A DNA stretch of 64,000 nucleotides from Motilimonas cestriensis (GTDB lineage Bacteria > Pseudomonadota > Gammaproteobacteria > Enterobacterales > CBDFNC01): contig NZ_JAIMJA010000008.1 of NCBI RefSeq assembly GCF_021295315.1, positions 124,001 to 188,000 of the forward strand, given 5' to 3'. Shown here piece by piece: positions 1-9,012 of this stretch; the stretch's first letter is position 1, and each line of letters opens with the position of its first letter. A program made the translations under genes and the position numbers. The notes under the pieces are model-generated. The model saw nothing but the letters and a program-made list of their open reading frames with translations. It searched no databases and had not been told where the DNA came from.

Positions 1-20
1 GGCCGTTAGTTAACAAAAAA

Positions 21-45
21 GCCGCTGTTTTTAGCGGCTTTTTTT
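21..45. terminator. bidirectional rho-independent terminator
   Basis: A six-base GCCGCT/AGCGGC stem (21-26 with 33-38) has a 6-nt loop. It is flanked by an A-run at 15-20 and a T-run at 39-45, so it can end transcripts from either side, including the minus-strand cheX unit. Confidence 0.85.
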
Positions 46-104
46 ATTGCTTAAGCTTTATTAGTTAAGTCCATTATTTAAGTCTGATTGCTGCAGGCGA
101 ACGG

Positions 105-569
105 CTATTTATCAAAACAAATTTCTAGTGTGGCGTTACCGTATTCGGTAGTGAATGGCATCAATACTTTTTTGCCATCCGTTTTGTGAGAAATGGTGTG
201 AGCTTTACCAGATACCACGATCGGCGTTGCCATATTGAAATCATAGCCTTTTTCAGCCAGTAAGCGTTTTGCCCCGCCGGTAACCATGTTGGTTATTTCA
301 CCTACCATATCAGAAACCTCACTGTCGATAGCAGTGGGCGCTTCACCTAGCATACGCTTCATTATCTCAAGTGCCAGCGGCTCGTCAAAACTAATAGAAA
401 ATGACCCCGTTGTTTCGGGACTCACCATACCAATCAGCCCTGACACATCACCTCGCGCGATATTGTCTTGCTTAAGTTTTGGCTTACCTGGCTTTAGTTC
501 CAGCTGAGCCATGGTTTGTAATACGTTCATCAAAGAACTGAGAAAAGGGTTTACAAAATCTACATTCAT
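105..569 (-). CDS. cheX: CheX-like chemotaxis phosphatase (CheC/CheX family)
   Basis: The 154-residue protein matches the usual length of CheX, a cytoplasmic phosphatase that dephosphorylates CheY-P. The signature ExxN appears as EITN at residues 91-94, followed by glycines and a lysine (GGAK, 98-101), as expected for the helix carrying the catalytic Glu and Asn. Only one such motif is present, as in CheX; CheC has two. The start is an ATG at 569. The gene lies 30 bases downstream of zur on the same strand and ends before a strong terminator. CheV at 14.6 kb and a chemoreceptor at 55.7 kb are other chemotaxis parts in the window, but no core che operon is seen. Phosphatase activity is inferred from the family. 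Confidence 0.85.
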   Translation of the reverse strand: MNVDFVNPFLSSLMNVLQTMAQLELKPGKPKLKQDNIARGDVSGLIGMVSPETTGSFSISFDEPLALEIMKRMLGEAPTAIDSEVSDMVGEITNMVTGGAKRLLAEKGYDFNMATPIVVSGKAHTISHKTDGKKVLMPFTTEYGNATLEICFDK

Positions 570-599
570 ATTTGCGTTCTTATTAATTGGTGTTAATCG

Positions 600-1052
600 T
601 TAAGCTATCTCGTTACTTTGGCAATCACTGCAGTTGCCGTGCGCTTCTAAGGTTGTATTAGTAATACTAAACCCATGAGAAGTCGCTTGCTCAGAAAAAG
701 CATCATCAATTTTCTCGTCATGTAATTCAATGACTACACCACATTGATCGCATATCAAAAGTTGCATCGGGTGGTGTGTGCCAAAGTGTGGACATAAAAT
801 ATAAGCATTTATGGATTCAATTTTATGAATAAAACCATGCTCTAGCAGAAAGTCTAGGGCGCGATAGATAGTGGGTGGCTTGGCACTTTTCTCTGTTTCA
901 CGCAACTTGTCTAGCAAATCATAGGCACTAATTGAGCCTAGCTGCTCAGCCATAATGCTAAACACTTTCTGGCGAATTGGAGTAAATCTTACACTGCGTT
1001 TTTGGCAGATAAGCTCAGCGCGTTTTAGTAACTCTGTGGAGGTATTATGCAT
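600..1052 (-). CDS. zur: Fur-family zinc uptake regulator Zur
   Basis: A 150-residue Fur-family repressor. The N-terminal winged helix (about residues 10-80) contains the typical PPTIYRALDFL recognition segment. The C-terminal half carries the structural zinc cysteine pairs C101/C104 and C141/C144. H76, C87, H94 and E109 lie where the Zur regulatory zinc site is expected. The spacing and HH dyad fit Zur better than Fur, which has a histidine-rich HHDH segment. It should repress zinc-uptake genes when zinc is replete; no zinc transporter genes lie in the window and I saw no obvious Zur box nearby. It is followed 30 bases later by cheX. Confidence 0.88.
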   Translation of the reverse strand: MHNTSTELLKRAELICQKRSVRFTPIRQKVFSIMAEQLGSISAYDLLDKLRETEKSAKPPTIYRALDFLLEHGFIHKIESINAYILCPHFGTHHPMQLLICDQCGVVIELHDEKIDDAFSEQATSHGFSITNTTLEAHGNCSDCQSNEIA

Positions 1053-1306
1053 ATGCTTATTAAGTTGAATAGCTAGATTTAGATACTAACATTATTTTAT
1101 TCCTTATAAAGCACCCACTTGTGTAGACGTTAACTGAGTTGCGTTGATGAATTGCCGAACAGTACAATTTCTCCCTGCTTATATGACTTTTTAAATTTTC
1201 ATTTCACGTTATGGCTATGCTTACAGCTTAGCTTAAAGTTGTAAAACAGCTTGCTATAAGTAAAGGTTGTCATCAAATTTTAGCAATGGCTTGGCTTTAG
1301 TCTAGT

Positions 1307-2662
1307 TTAAGTTGATGAATTAATAGCGCCTTTTCTACGTTTCCGTTTTTTTTGTTGCGATAAACTAGGTAATAGAACTGCGATGACCAAGGTAAGAATA
1401 AAGTAGCAGGTGGTCGCCGGGGCTTGTAGTGGGAAATCAACCGAAATATGGATTAGCATGCCGATAATCGCCATGACGCAAGCTAGAGCAATACCTAGGA
1501 TAAGGGGATCTCTACGGGTAATAAATTGGTGAAAACTAATGGTTAAAGCAGCGAGCACCGCAACTCCCAATAATGCTGTGCCGATCACACCTGACTCGAA
1601 CAAAAACTGGATATATTCGTTGTGGGCATGATCGTAGAAAATGTAGATACTGTGCTCTATATAACGCTGAAATTCCGAATAAAAGCTGCCCGCGCCATAT
1701 CCGGTCCAAGGCTGTTGTACGATAGCGTTAAGTGCAAATTCAACAACATTATCGCGCGTTTCGGCATTGAGGCTGGTTTCAACTAATCGCTGCTTTACTT
1801 TTTCTAGGCCAAACCAAGTACTGACAATCAGGGTGTCGATAACAAAAATACTGCTAACTAAAATGTATAAGCTTTTCGGTTTGTCTTTATAAAAAAGCAG
1901 GAGCAGTAAAGAGCCAATAGAGAGGGCAGCAAAAAAAGCAGTGTTACCCATACGAGAGCGGGTTAGCACTAAAGCAATCACCATAATGACCAAGGCCATG
2001 CGTAACAGCGCTTTGTAGGTTAAAAAGGTGGCAAAGAAATTGATGATCGCCTGCTTTAAGTTGTAATGGTTACTGTGCTGCAGCTGTGATACCAGTAAGC
2101 CAAAACCCAAACAAAGGTTGAGCATTAAAAAGTTAGCCAGATGATTATGGTAGACAAATGACCCCGATGCTCGGCTATTGAGTGGCAGCGAGAATACTGG
2201 GGTTGGATCGATATTACCCAGTACTAAAATAGCACCATAAAATCCTTGTAGTACGCCGCTGAATATCATCACTGATACTAAAATGACGAGTTGCTTGGTA
2301 TTGGTGACCATCAAGGCGGTTAATAATATTAGCCAAATATAACTGATGCTTTTTAGTAGTTGGATCCACGTTTGCGCCGGATCGACACTGGCCAAAATGG
2401 TTAAAGCCGGAATTTTAAAGCTAAACCATTGCACTAAGCTATACAAGGTGAATAAGCTAACGGGCCAGAGTACCCAGCGAGCTCGATTCACAGCAGTTTG
2501 CCATTGTTCACTAGTAAAGCTAAATAAGCTGAGTAGTATCAGTAAGCTAAGAAATATTTCATTAAGGGACCAAATCCATGGACGGTTTCCACCTAGCGGG
2601 AGGGGCAGATAAAAAACAAAGACTAAAAAAGCGAAGAAGCAGCCTTTTTGTAGCGCAGACAT
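1307..2662 (-). CDS. O-antigen ligase/polymerase family membrane protein (Wzy_C type)
   Basis: A 451-residue polytopic inner-membrane protein with roughly ten to twelve hydrophobic segments. It has the Wzy_C/WaaL signature: a SRASGSF-YHNHLANF segment at 163-178, TRSR at 234-237 at a membrane boundary, and a large periplasmic loop ending in YDHAHNEY (343-350), the region of the conserved histidine. The family transfers or polymerises undecaprenyl-linked glycans in the periplasm. Because it lies near a vps-like EPS operon that has no polymerase of its own, it may be the EPS polymerase; this is an inference, and the gene is on the opposite strand. It starts just after a terminator that ends the upstream 218-residue gene. 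Confidence 0.8.
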   Translation of the reverse strand: MSALQKGCFFAFLVFVFYLPLPLGGNRPWIWSLNEIFLSLLILLSLFSFTSEQWQTAVNRARWVLWPVSLFTLYSLVQWFSFKIPALTILASVDPAQTWIQLLKSISYIWLILLTALMVTNTKQLVILVSVMIFSGVLQGFYGAILVLGNIDPTPVFSLPLNSRASGSFVYHNHLANFLMLNLCLGFGLLVSQLQHSNHYNLKQAIINFFATFLTYKALLRMALVIMVIALVLTRSRMGNTAFFAALSIGSLLLLLFYKDKPKSLYILVSSIFVIDTLIVSTWFGLEKVKQRLVETSLNAETRDNVVEFALNAIVQQPWTGYGAGSFYSEFQRYIEHSIYIFYDHAHNEYIQFLFESGVIGTALLGVAVLAALTISFHQFITRRDPLILGIALACVMAIIGMLIHISVDFPLQAPATTCYFILTLVIAVLLPSLSQQKKRKRRKGAINSST

Positions 2663-2677
2663 AGCAGGCTCCCAGAT

Positions 2678-2703
2678 AAAAAAAAGGGCGGAGAACCGCC
2701 CTT
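2678..2703 (-). terminator. rho-independent terminator
   Basis: An eight-base stem AAGGGCGG/CCGCCCTT (2684-2691 with 2696-2703) with loop AGAA. Read on the minus strand it is followed by a U-run (complement of the A-run at 2678-2685). It ends the secreted-protein gene at 2726-3382 and insulates it from the downstream polymerase gene. Confidence 0.85.
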
Positions 2704-2725
2704 AATAGCATACTTATTTATTTGC

Positions 2726-3382
2726 TTAGTTGTTTGAAGCCGTGATACCACCACCACCAGTGCCTGCACCGTTACCGGTACCAGTCGGGGTTGTGCCCGT
2801 TGTCGTTACGGGGCCGCCTGCAGCAGTTGCTTCTAGCTCGGCTGTGTCAGCACCCGACGCGGCGTAACCGGCCAGTAAGGTATCTTCAGTAATACCTAAA
2901 TCACTTGCTCTCTTCGCGATGCTTAAACGCATCTCTAGCCGAGCTTCTTCTGTCGCGCCTACAGCTGCAATCGATGCTGCGATAATGTCTAGTTGAGCTT
3001 CAGTGCTTGAGTTATTGATCGCAGCAGTAAAGACCTCCAGCACGAGCGCTTCGTCTGCGTCAGCTAATTCAATTGCTGCGACAATAATATCGTCTTGGAT
3101 TTGAGCGTCTAAATCCTTTGCTGCAACTAATGCCTGCTCTAGTAACAAGACTAAATCACTGTTAGGTAACTGAGCTAAGTATTGAAACGAAGGGGTCATT
3201 TGATCTGGGTTAGTGCTTGCAACTTGTTCAAATATTACTTGGCTAGCATCACCGGCTTGTAGTGCATTATTAATGCTGACATCTAAACTCGTACCAGCGC
3301 TTAAATCCTCGCTGATGCTGGCATTAGCAGCGCAAGAAAAGACGGCTGCAGCTAGCAGTAAGTGTTTCATCGGCATTTTCAT
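2726..3382 (-). CDS. secreted alanine-rich helical protein, unknown function
   Basis: I do not recognise the family. The 218-residue product starts with a clear signal peptide (cleavage near ANA-S, residue 22). It continues as an Ala/Asp/Glu-rich, mostly helical body with no cysteine after the signal peptide. It ends in a low-complexity Gly/Thr/Asn tail (about 190-218). A TAAG tetrapeptide sits at residues 186-189, at the junction of body and tail; di-alanine sites of this type are what LapG proteases cut in LapA-type adhesins. The gene lies 89 bases after lapD on the same strand, and a good ribosome site (GGGAAG) precedes the ATG. It may be a periplasmic or exported matrix component, which is inference from position. 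Confidence 0.75.
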   Translation of the reverse strand: MKMPMKHLLLAAAVFSCAANASISEDLSAGTSLDVSINNALQAGDASQVIFEQVASTNPDQMTPSFQYLAQLPNSDLVLLLEQALVAAKDLDAQIQDDIIVAAIELADADEALVLEVFTAAINNSSTEAQLDIIAASIAAVGATEEARLEMRLSIAKRASDLGITEDTLLAGYAASGADTAELEATAAGGPVTTTGTTPTGTGNGAGTGGGGITASNN

Positions 3383-3471
3383 TGCTACTTCCCTTTAGGT
3401 TATAAAATAATCATCGCGATTCTAGAGCTTGTCTTATCGGATCTCAAGACTAGAAAAAGTATTAACTATTA

Positions 3472-5382
3472 TTAATTAGCTAGCGGTCCGGGTTTTGCGA
3501 CTAAATAGCCCTGGAAACCATCTACCAACAGTTCTTGCGCTGTATCCAATTCAGCTTGAGTTTCAATATGTTCCGCTATTACCTTAGTATCTATACCGTG
3601 GGCTATTTGGACTAAGGTTTTTAAAAAGAATTGATTATCCTTATGCTGCTCTAATTGGCGAATATAGCTGCCATCAATTTTTAGATAATCCGGCTTGAGT
3701 GACTGAATATAGCTAAATGAAGTGAAGCTAGTACCAAATCGATCAATTGATAGGGCTGCGCCTGACTGTTTGAGTCCAGCAACTAAGGCTTTTAGCGCAA
3801 CCAGGAAGTGGTTAGCACTGGTTTCGCTGACTTCAATAATCAGTCGTTTGGCTAATTTTTCTTCTTGCTTTAATTCACTAAAAATAAACGCTTGGAATGC
3901 TTCATCTGCCAATGAGCTACCGGCTAAATTAATAGAAAGCGTGACTTGACTAGATTGCTTTAACGTATTCAGTACTTGTAGAAAGATAGCTTTATCAAGG
4001 GCCATGGTTTGATTGATGCGGTTAGCTGCTGAGAATATATCACCGGTATTGAGCGGCTTTGCTTGCTCATCGACAAAACGTGTCAAGGTTTCATAGTAGA
4101 GTACTTGCTTGTTTTTATCGGTAATGGGTTGAAACACAAGATGGATGCGTTGGTTAACTAAGATGTTATCAATCACACCGTGCCAATCCGTGCGCTGGGT
4201 TGCCTGACGCTCGTCACTGGCGACGCTTACTTGGCAGCCATTTTGTAGCGAGTGACTTATTTGGTTGTCGAGTTGCGCCAGTACCTCACCGCATTGTTGG
4301 CCTTCTTGATAACGCACAAAGGCACCTGCGACATCGGTGTCGGCCTGTTTTAGCGCTTGGTTGAGCAAGGGTTGAATTTGCTCCAAAATACCGATATCAG
4401 TGTTGGGCATAATCACTGCAAACTCGGCGCCTTGCAAGCGGAAAAAAGACGATTGGGGGTGCTCGCTGAAGCTTTGTTTTAGCTTCATTGATAAGGCCTT
4501 TAAGTGACGGTCGGCCTCTTGATAGCCGTGTTTTTCATTTAATGCTTGCAAGCCTTGTAACTGGAACAGACCAACGACGCCGCTGTTACCGCTCTTCTTT
4601 GACTCTAATTCAAGTGCTAGTTTTGACATAAAACTGCGCTTATTACCGAACCCAGTCAAAATGTCCATAAATGCTTGTTGGCGCATTTTTTCTGCATAGA
4701 TCGAAACTTCATCAAAATTACGCTTTAATGCCGCAGCCATGCGGTTAAAGGCTTCGACCACCACGCGTAATTCACGCGCCTTGGGTAGCATCGTAATTGG
4801 GCTGAAATCTTTATCGGCAATGGCGTTGGCTTTTTCTTCCATGGCATTCAAAGGTCGTAAAATGATGCGCAATAAAAACCAGCCAGTAATGAGCGCCAAC
4901 ACAAAGATAATACCGGACGAAATAAAGGTATTACTGGCCATTTGCCATAACTGGTAGTAAGCCAAACCGGGGTTACTTTGAATTTTCATTGTGGCAACGA
5001 TACGCCAGCCATCATTGATTTCTGTTTGATTGGTAGGCGGGTTTAATGGAAAGAGTGCGATAAACCAGTTTGGGATACCTTCAACTTGAGTAGGGTATTC
5101 TCGGATCACCAGAGGTGTGCCATCAATCTTGTACAGCTTAATGGAGTGATAGTAGCCTGAATCGAAGATACTATTAACGGTGGTCTCTATCATGGCTATG
5201 TCTTCAAGCCCGATGATATTACTTAACGACAACCCCAGCGATGTCGCTGCATCTTGGCTGTGCGAGTCTAATTGCTCTTCAAGGTAGTTTTGGCTTTCTT
5301 GAATGTTGGTGATTAAATTGCTCAAAAAGCACATTAAAATAACACCAAATAGCATGCCGTTAAGGCGGGCAAATAAGCTCAT
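3472..5382 (-). CDS. lapD: LapD-type c-di-GMP receptor (degenerate GGDEF-EAL)
   Basis: A 636-residue inner-membrane receptor. Order: a TM helix (about 8-25), a periplasmic LapD/MoxY-type domain (26-150), a second TM (154-174), HAMP (about 175-226), a GGDEF fold whose motif is degraded to QGAEF (317-321), and an EAL fold whose motif reads ETL (431-433). The broken motifs predict binding without synthesis or hydrolysis of c-di-GMP. A GW pair at 125-126 sits where LapD inserts a tryptophan into LapG (family knowledge). At high c-di-GMP, LapD should hold LapG and keep the adhesin on the cell. The gene starts 9 bases after lapG ends, so the two form an operon. No LapA adhesin or LapBCE exporter is in the window. 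Confidence 0.88.
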   Translation of the reverse strand: MSLFARLNGMLFGVILMCFLSNLITNIQESQNYLEEQLDSHSQDAATSLGLSLSNIIGLEDIAMIETTVNSIFDSGYYHSIKLYKIDGTPLVIREYPTQVEGIPNWFIALFPLNPPTNQTEINDGWRIVATMKIQSNPGLAYYQLWQMASNTFISSGIIFVLALITGWFLLRIILRPLNAMEEKANAIADKDFSPITMLPKARELRVVVEAFNRMAAALKRNFDEVSIYAEKMRQQAFMDILTGFGNKRSFMSKLALELESKKSGNSGVVGLFQLQGLQALNEKHGYQEADRHLKALSMKLKQSFSEHPQSSFFRLQGAEFAVIMPNTDIGILEQIQPLLNQALKQADTDVAGAFVRYQEGQQCGEVLAQLDNQISHSLQNGCQVSVASDERQATQRTDWHGVIDNILVNQRIHLVFQPITDKNKQVLYYETLTRFVDEQAKPLNTGDIFSAANRINQTMALDKAIFLQVLNTLKQSSQVTLSINLAGSSLADEAFQAFIFSELKQEEKLAKRLIIEVSETSANHFLVALKALVAGLKQSGAALSIDRFGTSFTSFSYIQSLKPDYLKIDGSYIRQLEQHKDNQFFLKTLVQIAHGIDTKVIAEHIETQAELDTAQELLVDGFQGYLVAKPGPLAN

Positions 5383-5391
5383 ATTTATTCT

Positions 5392-6114
5392 CTATTGACC
5401 TTGTTCAATCCGTTTAATGAGTTTCACCCAAGGGGCGAATCCTTTACGCTGTTTGACTTTATTTCCTAAACCTTGCGCTTTTGCAACCCATAACCCTTGA
5501 CCATTAAAGCTATATACTGGTTTAAGGTCTCGACGTTGATTTGCAGTTACGATATCACGATTAATATTATCTAGCACCAAAGGGTATTCACCCGGGCTGG
5601 GAATATAAATGACCACCATATGCGCTTGATTATACTCAAGGGCCTTGACATACATCATGCGAATTTTATCTTCACTGATACCGAGGGCATTGAGGGTGAA
5701 ATATTTGGCTATAGAGAAATCCTCACAGTCACCGCCCTCTGTTGCTAATGTTTCTAGTGGTGTGGCCCAGTAATCCTCTCTATGCCAGTGCTTTATGTCG
5801 TCAATGAATTCTATATGTTTGTTAAAGAAGTCGTTGACCAGCTTTAATTTTTCTAATTCTGTACGGTCTTGATTGTCTTCAATCAGGCGCTGCCAAGCTT
5901 TGACTCGATATTCAGCACGGTTGCCATGATTGTTTTTAACCTCTTGAAACAGGGTTGGCGTAAAATACTGGTTGATATTGATGGCGGGTGATGCCGCTGC
6001 AATAAATACAACCGATACGATAAGCATTCTCTGAATGCGTAAGATGACATTCATTGGTTCATGTTTACCATTAGTTACTGCCTCTAATTGGAAATCGAGT
6101 CTAGCATAAATCAT
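5392..6114 (-). CDS. lapG: LapG-type periplasmic transglutaminase-like cysteine protease
   Basis: The 240-residue product matches the bacterial transglutaminase-like cysteine proteinase family. Catalytic residues are visible: C130 in GGDCEDF, H165 in QAHMVV and D182 in LDNI; the acidic DCED neighbourhood fits calcium dependence. A signal-anchor or signal peptide runs from about residue 21 to 44 (cut near SPA-IN). The ATG at 6054 (residue 21) is therefore a plausible alternative start giving 220 residues; neither start has a strong ribosome site. The family cleaves the N-terminal retention module of giant adhesins at a di-alanine and is held in check by LapD, encoded next. The 277-base gap upstream is shared divergently with the EPS operon. 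Confidence 0.88.
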   Translation of the reverse strand: MIYARLDFQLEAVTNGKHEPMNVILRIQRMLIVSVVFIAAASPAININQYFTPTLFQEVKNNHGNRAEYRVKAWQRLIEDNQDRTELEKLKLVNDFFNKHIEFIDDIKHWHREDYWATPLETLATEGGDCEDFSIAKYFTLNALGISEDKIRMMYVKALEYNQAHMVVIYIPSPGEYPLVLDNINRDIVTANQRRDLKPVYSFNGQGLWVAKAQGLGNKVKQRKGFAPWVKLIKRIEQGQ

Positions 6115-6391
6115 TGATTATGTTGCTAACGGTTTAAAAGGTGTCATGCATAAGTATCAAAAATGTAAAGTTATCACAAAAACGGCTTGAGGTAATCTGT
6201 CAAGTTGATTAGTATAGCCGCTATTAAAAATGCCAACTGAGTCATGTTTTAATTGGTAAATAATAATAAAAAATAAATGCACCTCACAAAGCACTGCAAC
6301 AAAAAAGACAACTTATTGCTGTACGCTCTCTCAACAAACTTTAGTGCTTCACTAGCCGTGAAGAAATCGTTGCTATAAAGGATTATAAAAA

Positions 6392-7792
6392 ATGGGCGCG
6401 CAAGGCCATATACGTACGCTTGGTAAATCTTCTAGTTTTTTCTATCGCTTGATTGATATCGCAGTGATTTCTATTGCTTTAATTGTATCGCTATCGGTTC
6501 ATGAGCAGGCCTTTAATGTTCATTATGTCGCAGTGGCTTTGTTAGCCACCGTTGGATTTACCATCGCCTCTGAAAGTGTTGATCTATATCGCTCTTGGCG
6601 GGGAAGTAATTTTAGCTACTTAGCCATGTTGACCTCACTTAGTTGGGCGATTGTTTGCTCTTTACTCATGTTATTGGCTTACTTTTCTAAGCTAGGCATT
6701 GAATACTCGCGCTTAGTCGTCGGTTGGTGGTTTTTAATCACTTGGGGTGGCTTGCTTACATGGCGAGTGGTAATGCGGTTCTATCGCGCGCAAATGCGCC
6801 GTAAAGGTTTAAATGTGCGCAACGCAGTCGTGATAGGGGTAACGCCACAGGCGATATCGTTAGTTAAAAATTTACAGCGCCACCCTGAAATTGGCGTGAA
6901 AGTATTGGGTTTTTATGATGATAGAGATACCAGTCGGTTAGATAAAGAATTACCCGCTCGCTTACGCGGTAATGCCGAAAGAGCATTAAAACTGGCCAAA
7001 AAAGGCACCATTGAGCGGGTGTATATTGCGCTGCCGATGCATGCTAAAGACCGAATTTCACATCTGTTATCAGAATTTGCTGACACCACCGCTTGTACTT
7101 ACCTCGTACCCGATTTCTTTACCTATAACCTACTGCACTCGCGCTGGGACTCGGTCGGCGATATTCACACTCTCAGTGTATTTGATACCCCGTTTAACGG
7201 CTTAACCAGTTGGATTAAACGCCTCGAAGATATTGTTCTCTCAAGCATGATTTTAGCCTTAATTTCACCACTGTTGATTGCTATTGCTGCCGCGGTAAAG
7301 ATAACGTCACCCGGCCCGATTATCTTCAAGCAATACCGCTATGGCTTAGATGGCCGAAAAATCAAAGTGTGGAAGTTTCGCTCGATGTCAACCATGGATA
7401 ATGGCGCCAAAGTCGTACAGGCAACAAAGAACGATCCTCGTGTAACACCACTGGGGAGTTTTCTTCGTCGTACTTCTTTAGACGAGCTGCCACAGTTCAT
7501 TAATGTATTGCAGGGCTCTATGTCCATTGTTGGCCCGCGGCCGCATGCGGTAGCTCACAATGAAGAGTACCGAGTGTTAGTTGAACGTTACATGCTGCGC
7601 CATAAGGTGAAGCCTGGTATTACCGGTTGGGCACAAATAAATGGTTGGCGCGGCGAAACAGACACGCTGGATAAAATGGAGAAGCGGGTTCAGTTTGACT
7701 TAGATTATATCCATCGTTGGTCGCTGTGGCTGGATATTAAAATTGTGTTTTTAACTATTTTTAAGGGATTTGTAAGCAAAACCGCTTACTAG
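6392..7792 (+). CDS. vpsL: undecaprenyl-phosphate glucose phosphotransferase (VpsL/WcaJ type)
   Basis: A 466-residue polyisoprenyl-phosphate hexose-1-phosphate transferase that starts the EPS repeat unit on the lipid carrier. Four N-terminal hydrophobic helices (about 18-125) precede a Rossmann-like CoA-binding-type domain (about 143-240). A re-entrant helix (about 280-305) leads into the catalytic bacterial sugar transferase domain with KVWKFRSM (326-332), [10 protein letters not shown] (359-368), GPRPH (381-385) and KPGITGWAQ (407-415). The ATG follows AAAGGA. It is the first gene of an eight-gene run matching the V. cholerae vpsL-M-N-O-P-Q order. The vps symbols here rest on synteny and domain type; the transferred sugar (glucose or galactose) is not determined. 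Confidence 0.88.
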   Translation: MGAQGHIRTLGKSSSFFYRLIDIAVISIALIVSLSVHEQAFNVHYVAVALLATVGFTIASESVDLYRSWRGSNFSYLAMLTSLSWAIVCSLLMLLAYFSKLGIEYSRLVVGWWFLITWGGLLTWRVVMRFYRAQMRRKGLNVRNAVVIGVTPQAISLVKNLQRHPEIGVKVLGFYDDRDTSRLDKELPARLRGNAERALKLAKKGTIERVYIALPMHAKDRISHLLSEFADTTACTYLVPDFFTYNLLHSRWDSVGDIHTLSVFDTPFNGLTSWIKRLEDIVLSSMILALISPLLIAIAAAVKITSPGPIIFKQYRYGLDGRKIKVWKFRSMSTMDNGAKVVQATKNDPRVTPLGSFLRRTSLDELPQFINVLQGSMSIVGPRPHAVAHNEEYRVLVERYMLRHKVKPGITGWAQINGWRGETDTLDKMEKRVQFDLDYIHRWSLWLDIKIVFLTIFKGFVSKTAY

Positions 7793-7801
7793 GAAATATA
7801 G

Positions 7802-9007
7802 ATGAAATTACCTCCGATGAAAAAAGTATCATCAGTTTGCTTTAGTTTAGCAGCGCTGGTTGCAACTTCTGCTGTTGCACAAGTTACGCCAAATCCTTAT
7901 GTAACGGAAAGTGGTATCGAGGTGTTGCCTTTTGTGAATGCCGAGCTTAAGCACGATGATAACGTGACCAATGCTGCCAGCAATGAACAGAGCTCTTGGG
8001 CCAGTGTGATTGATCCTGGCGTAATGGTTAAATTGAACCCTGGCAATAATGAATACATTTTGCTGTATCGCCTAAGTAAGGGCAGTTTTTTTAGCTCTCA
8101 CAATGACGATTATACTGATCACAATTTACGTTTAAGCGGTGATTGGGAGTTTAACGATAGAAACCGAGCGGGTTTAGTTTACGATTTCAATGCTACCCAT
8201 GAAGCGCGCGGTACTGGGATTTCAGACGGTGCTGGTAACGCGATTGATGAAGTGATTCGCTACAAAACTAACTATATCAATGCAAGTTATGGTTTTGGCG
8301 GTATGCAAGCGACAGGTCGCTTTAAATTTAACTTAGGCTATTTTGACCAAAGCTACAGTAACTACCGCAGCATTACGCAATATCGTGATTTTGATGAGAT
8401 GCGCTACGGCGGCGCTTTTTATTACCGCGTGGCCCCAAAAACCAGCTTGATTTTTGAGTTGTTGAAAAATGATAAGCGTTACGACACTACTGATACATCT
8501 GGCGTCTCGCGTGATTCTGATGATCACTTCGCCTACGTGGGGGCCACTTGGGATACCACGGCTACGGTAACGGGTATTGCGAAAGTGGGTTACCAAAATA
8601 AAGATTTTAAAGAATCAGGCCGAAAGTCGTTTGATGGTTTCAGTTGGGACATTGGCTTAACTTGGCAAGCTAAAGAATACTCCAAGTTTGATATCGGCAC
8701 ACGTCATAAAGCGAAAGACCCTGACCAACTTGGAGACTACATTGAGGAGTCATATTACCGCGCAGCTTGGGAACATTATTGGTTGGAGCGCTTTTCAAGC
8801 AATGTAAGTTGGTCATATATTCAAGATGATTACACCGGTTCAGCGCGAAAAGATGACACTGATGAGTACCAAATTGCGCTTAACTATGACATTCGCCGCT
8901 GGTTAAACCTTGGTATGGGGTATCGAGTCACGGAAAAAGACTCAACTGCAGCCAATATTGGTTATGACAAGAACGTGTTCTTTATTTCTGTAAACATGGT
9001 GATGTAA
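7802..9007 (+). CDS. vpsM: outer-membrane beta-barrel EPS protein (VpsM-like)
   Basis: A 401-residue protein with a signal peptide (cleavage near AVA-QV, about residue 26). A long series of alternating aromatic/polar beta strands continues to the C terminus, which ends in a barrel-like VFFISVNMVM. It resembles the BBP2-type outer-membrane barrels encoded beside Wza/Wzc genes, such as VpsM. These are thought to help EPS cross or anchor to the outer membrane, though their exact job is unclear. It starts 9 bases after vpsL and ends 5 bases before the export gene, so it is within the same transcript. No lipobox or other domain is seen. Confidence 0.8.
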   Translation: MKLPPMKKVSSVCFSLAALVATSAVAQVTPNPYVTESGIEVLPFVNAELKHDDNVTNAASNEQSSWASVIDPGVMVKLNPGNNEYILLYRLSKGSFFSSHNDDYTDHNLRLSGDWEFNDRNRAGLVYDFNATHEARGTGISDGAGNAIDEVIRYKTNYINASYGFGGMQATGRFKFNLGYFDQSYSNYRSITQYRDFDEMRYGGAFYYRVAPKTSLIFELLKNDKRYDTTDTSGVSRDSDDHFAYVGATWDTTATVTGIAKVGYQNKDFKESGRKSFDGFSWDIGLTWQAKEYSKFDIGTRHKAKDPDQLGDYIEESYYRAAWEHYWLERFSSNVSWSYIQDDYTGSARKDDTDEYQIALNYDIRRWLNLGMGYRVTEKDSTAANIGYDKNVFFISVNMVM

Positions 9008-9012
9008 ATACA

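Noticed and set aside
1307-2662. Calling this gene specifically waaL
   Set aside because: Wzy_C-type ligases and polymerases cannot be separated by eye, and no LPS core genes are adjacent.
6115-6391. Possible c-di-GMP riboswitch upstream of the EPS operon or lapG
   Set aside because: I could not find the conserved GEMM core or a plausible fold by eye.
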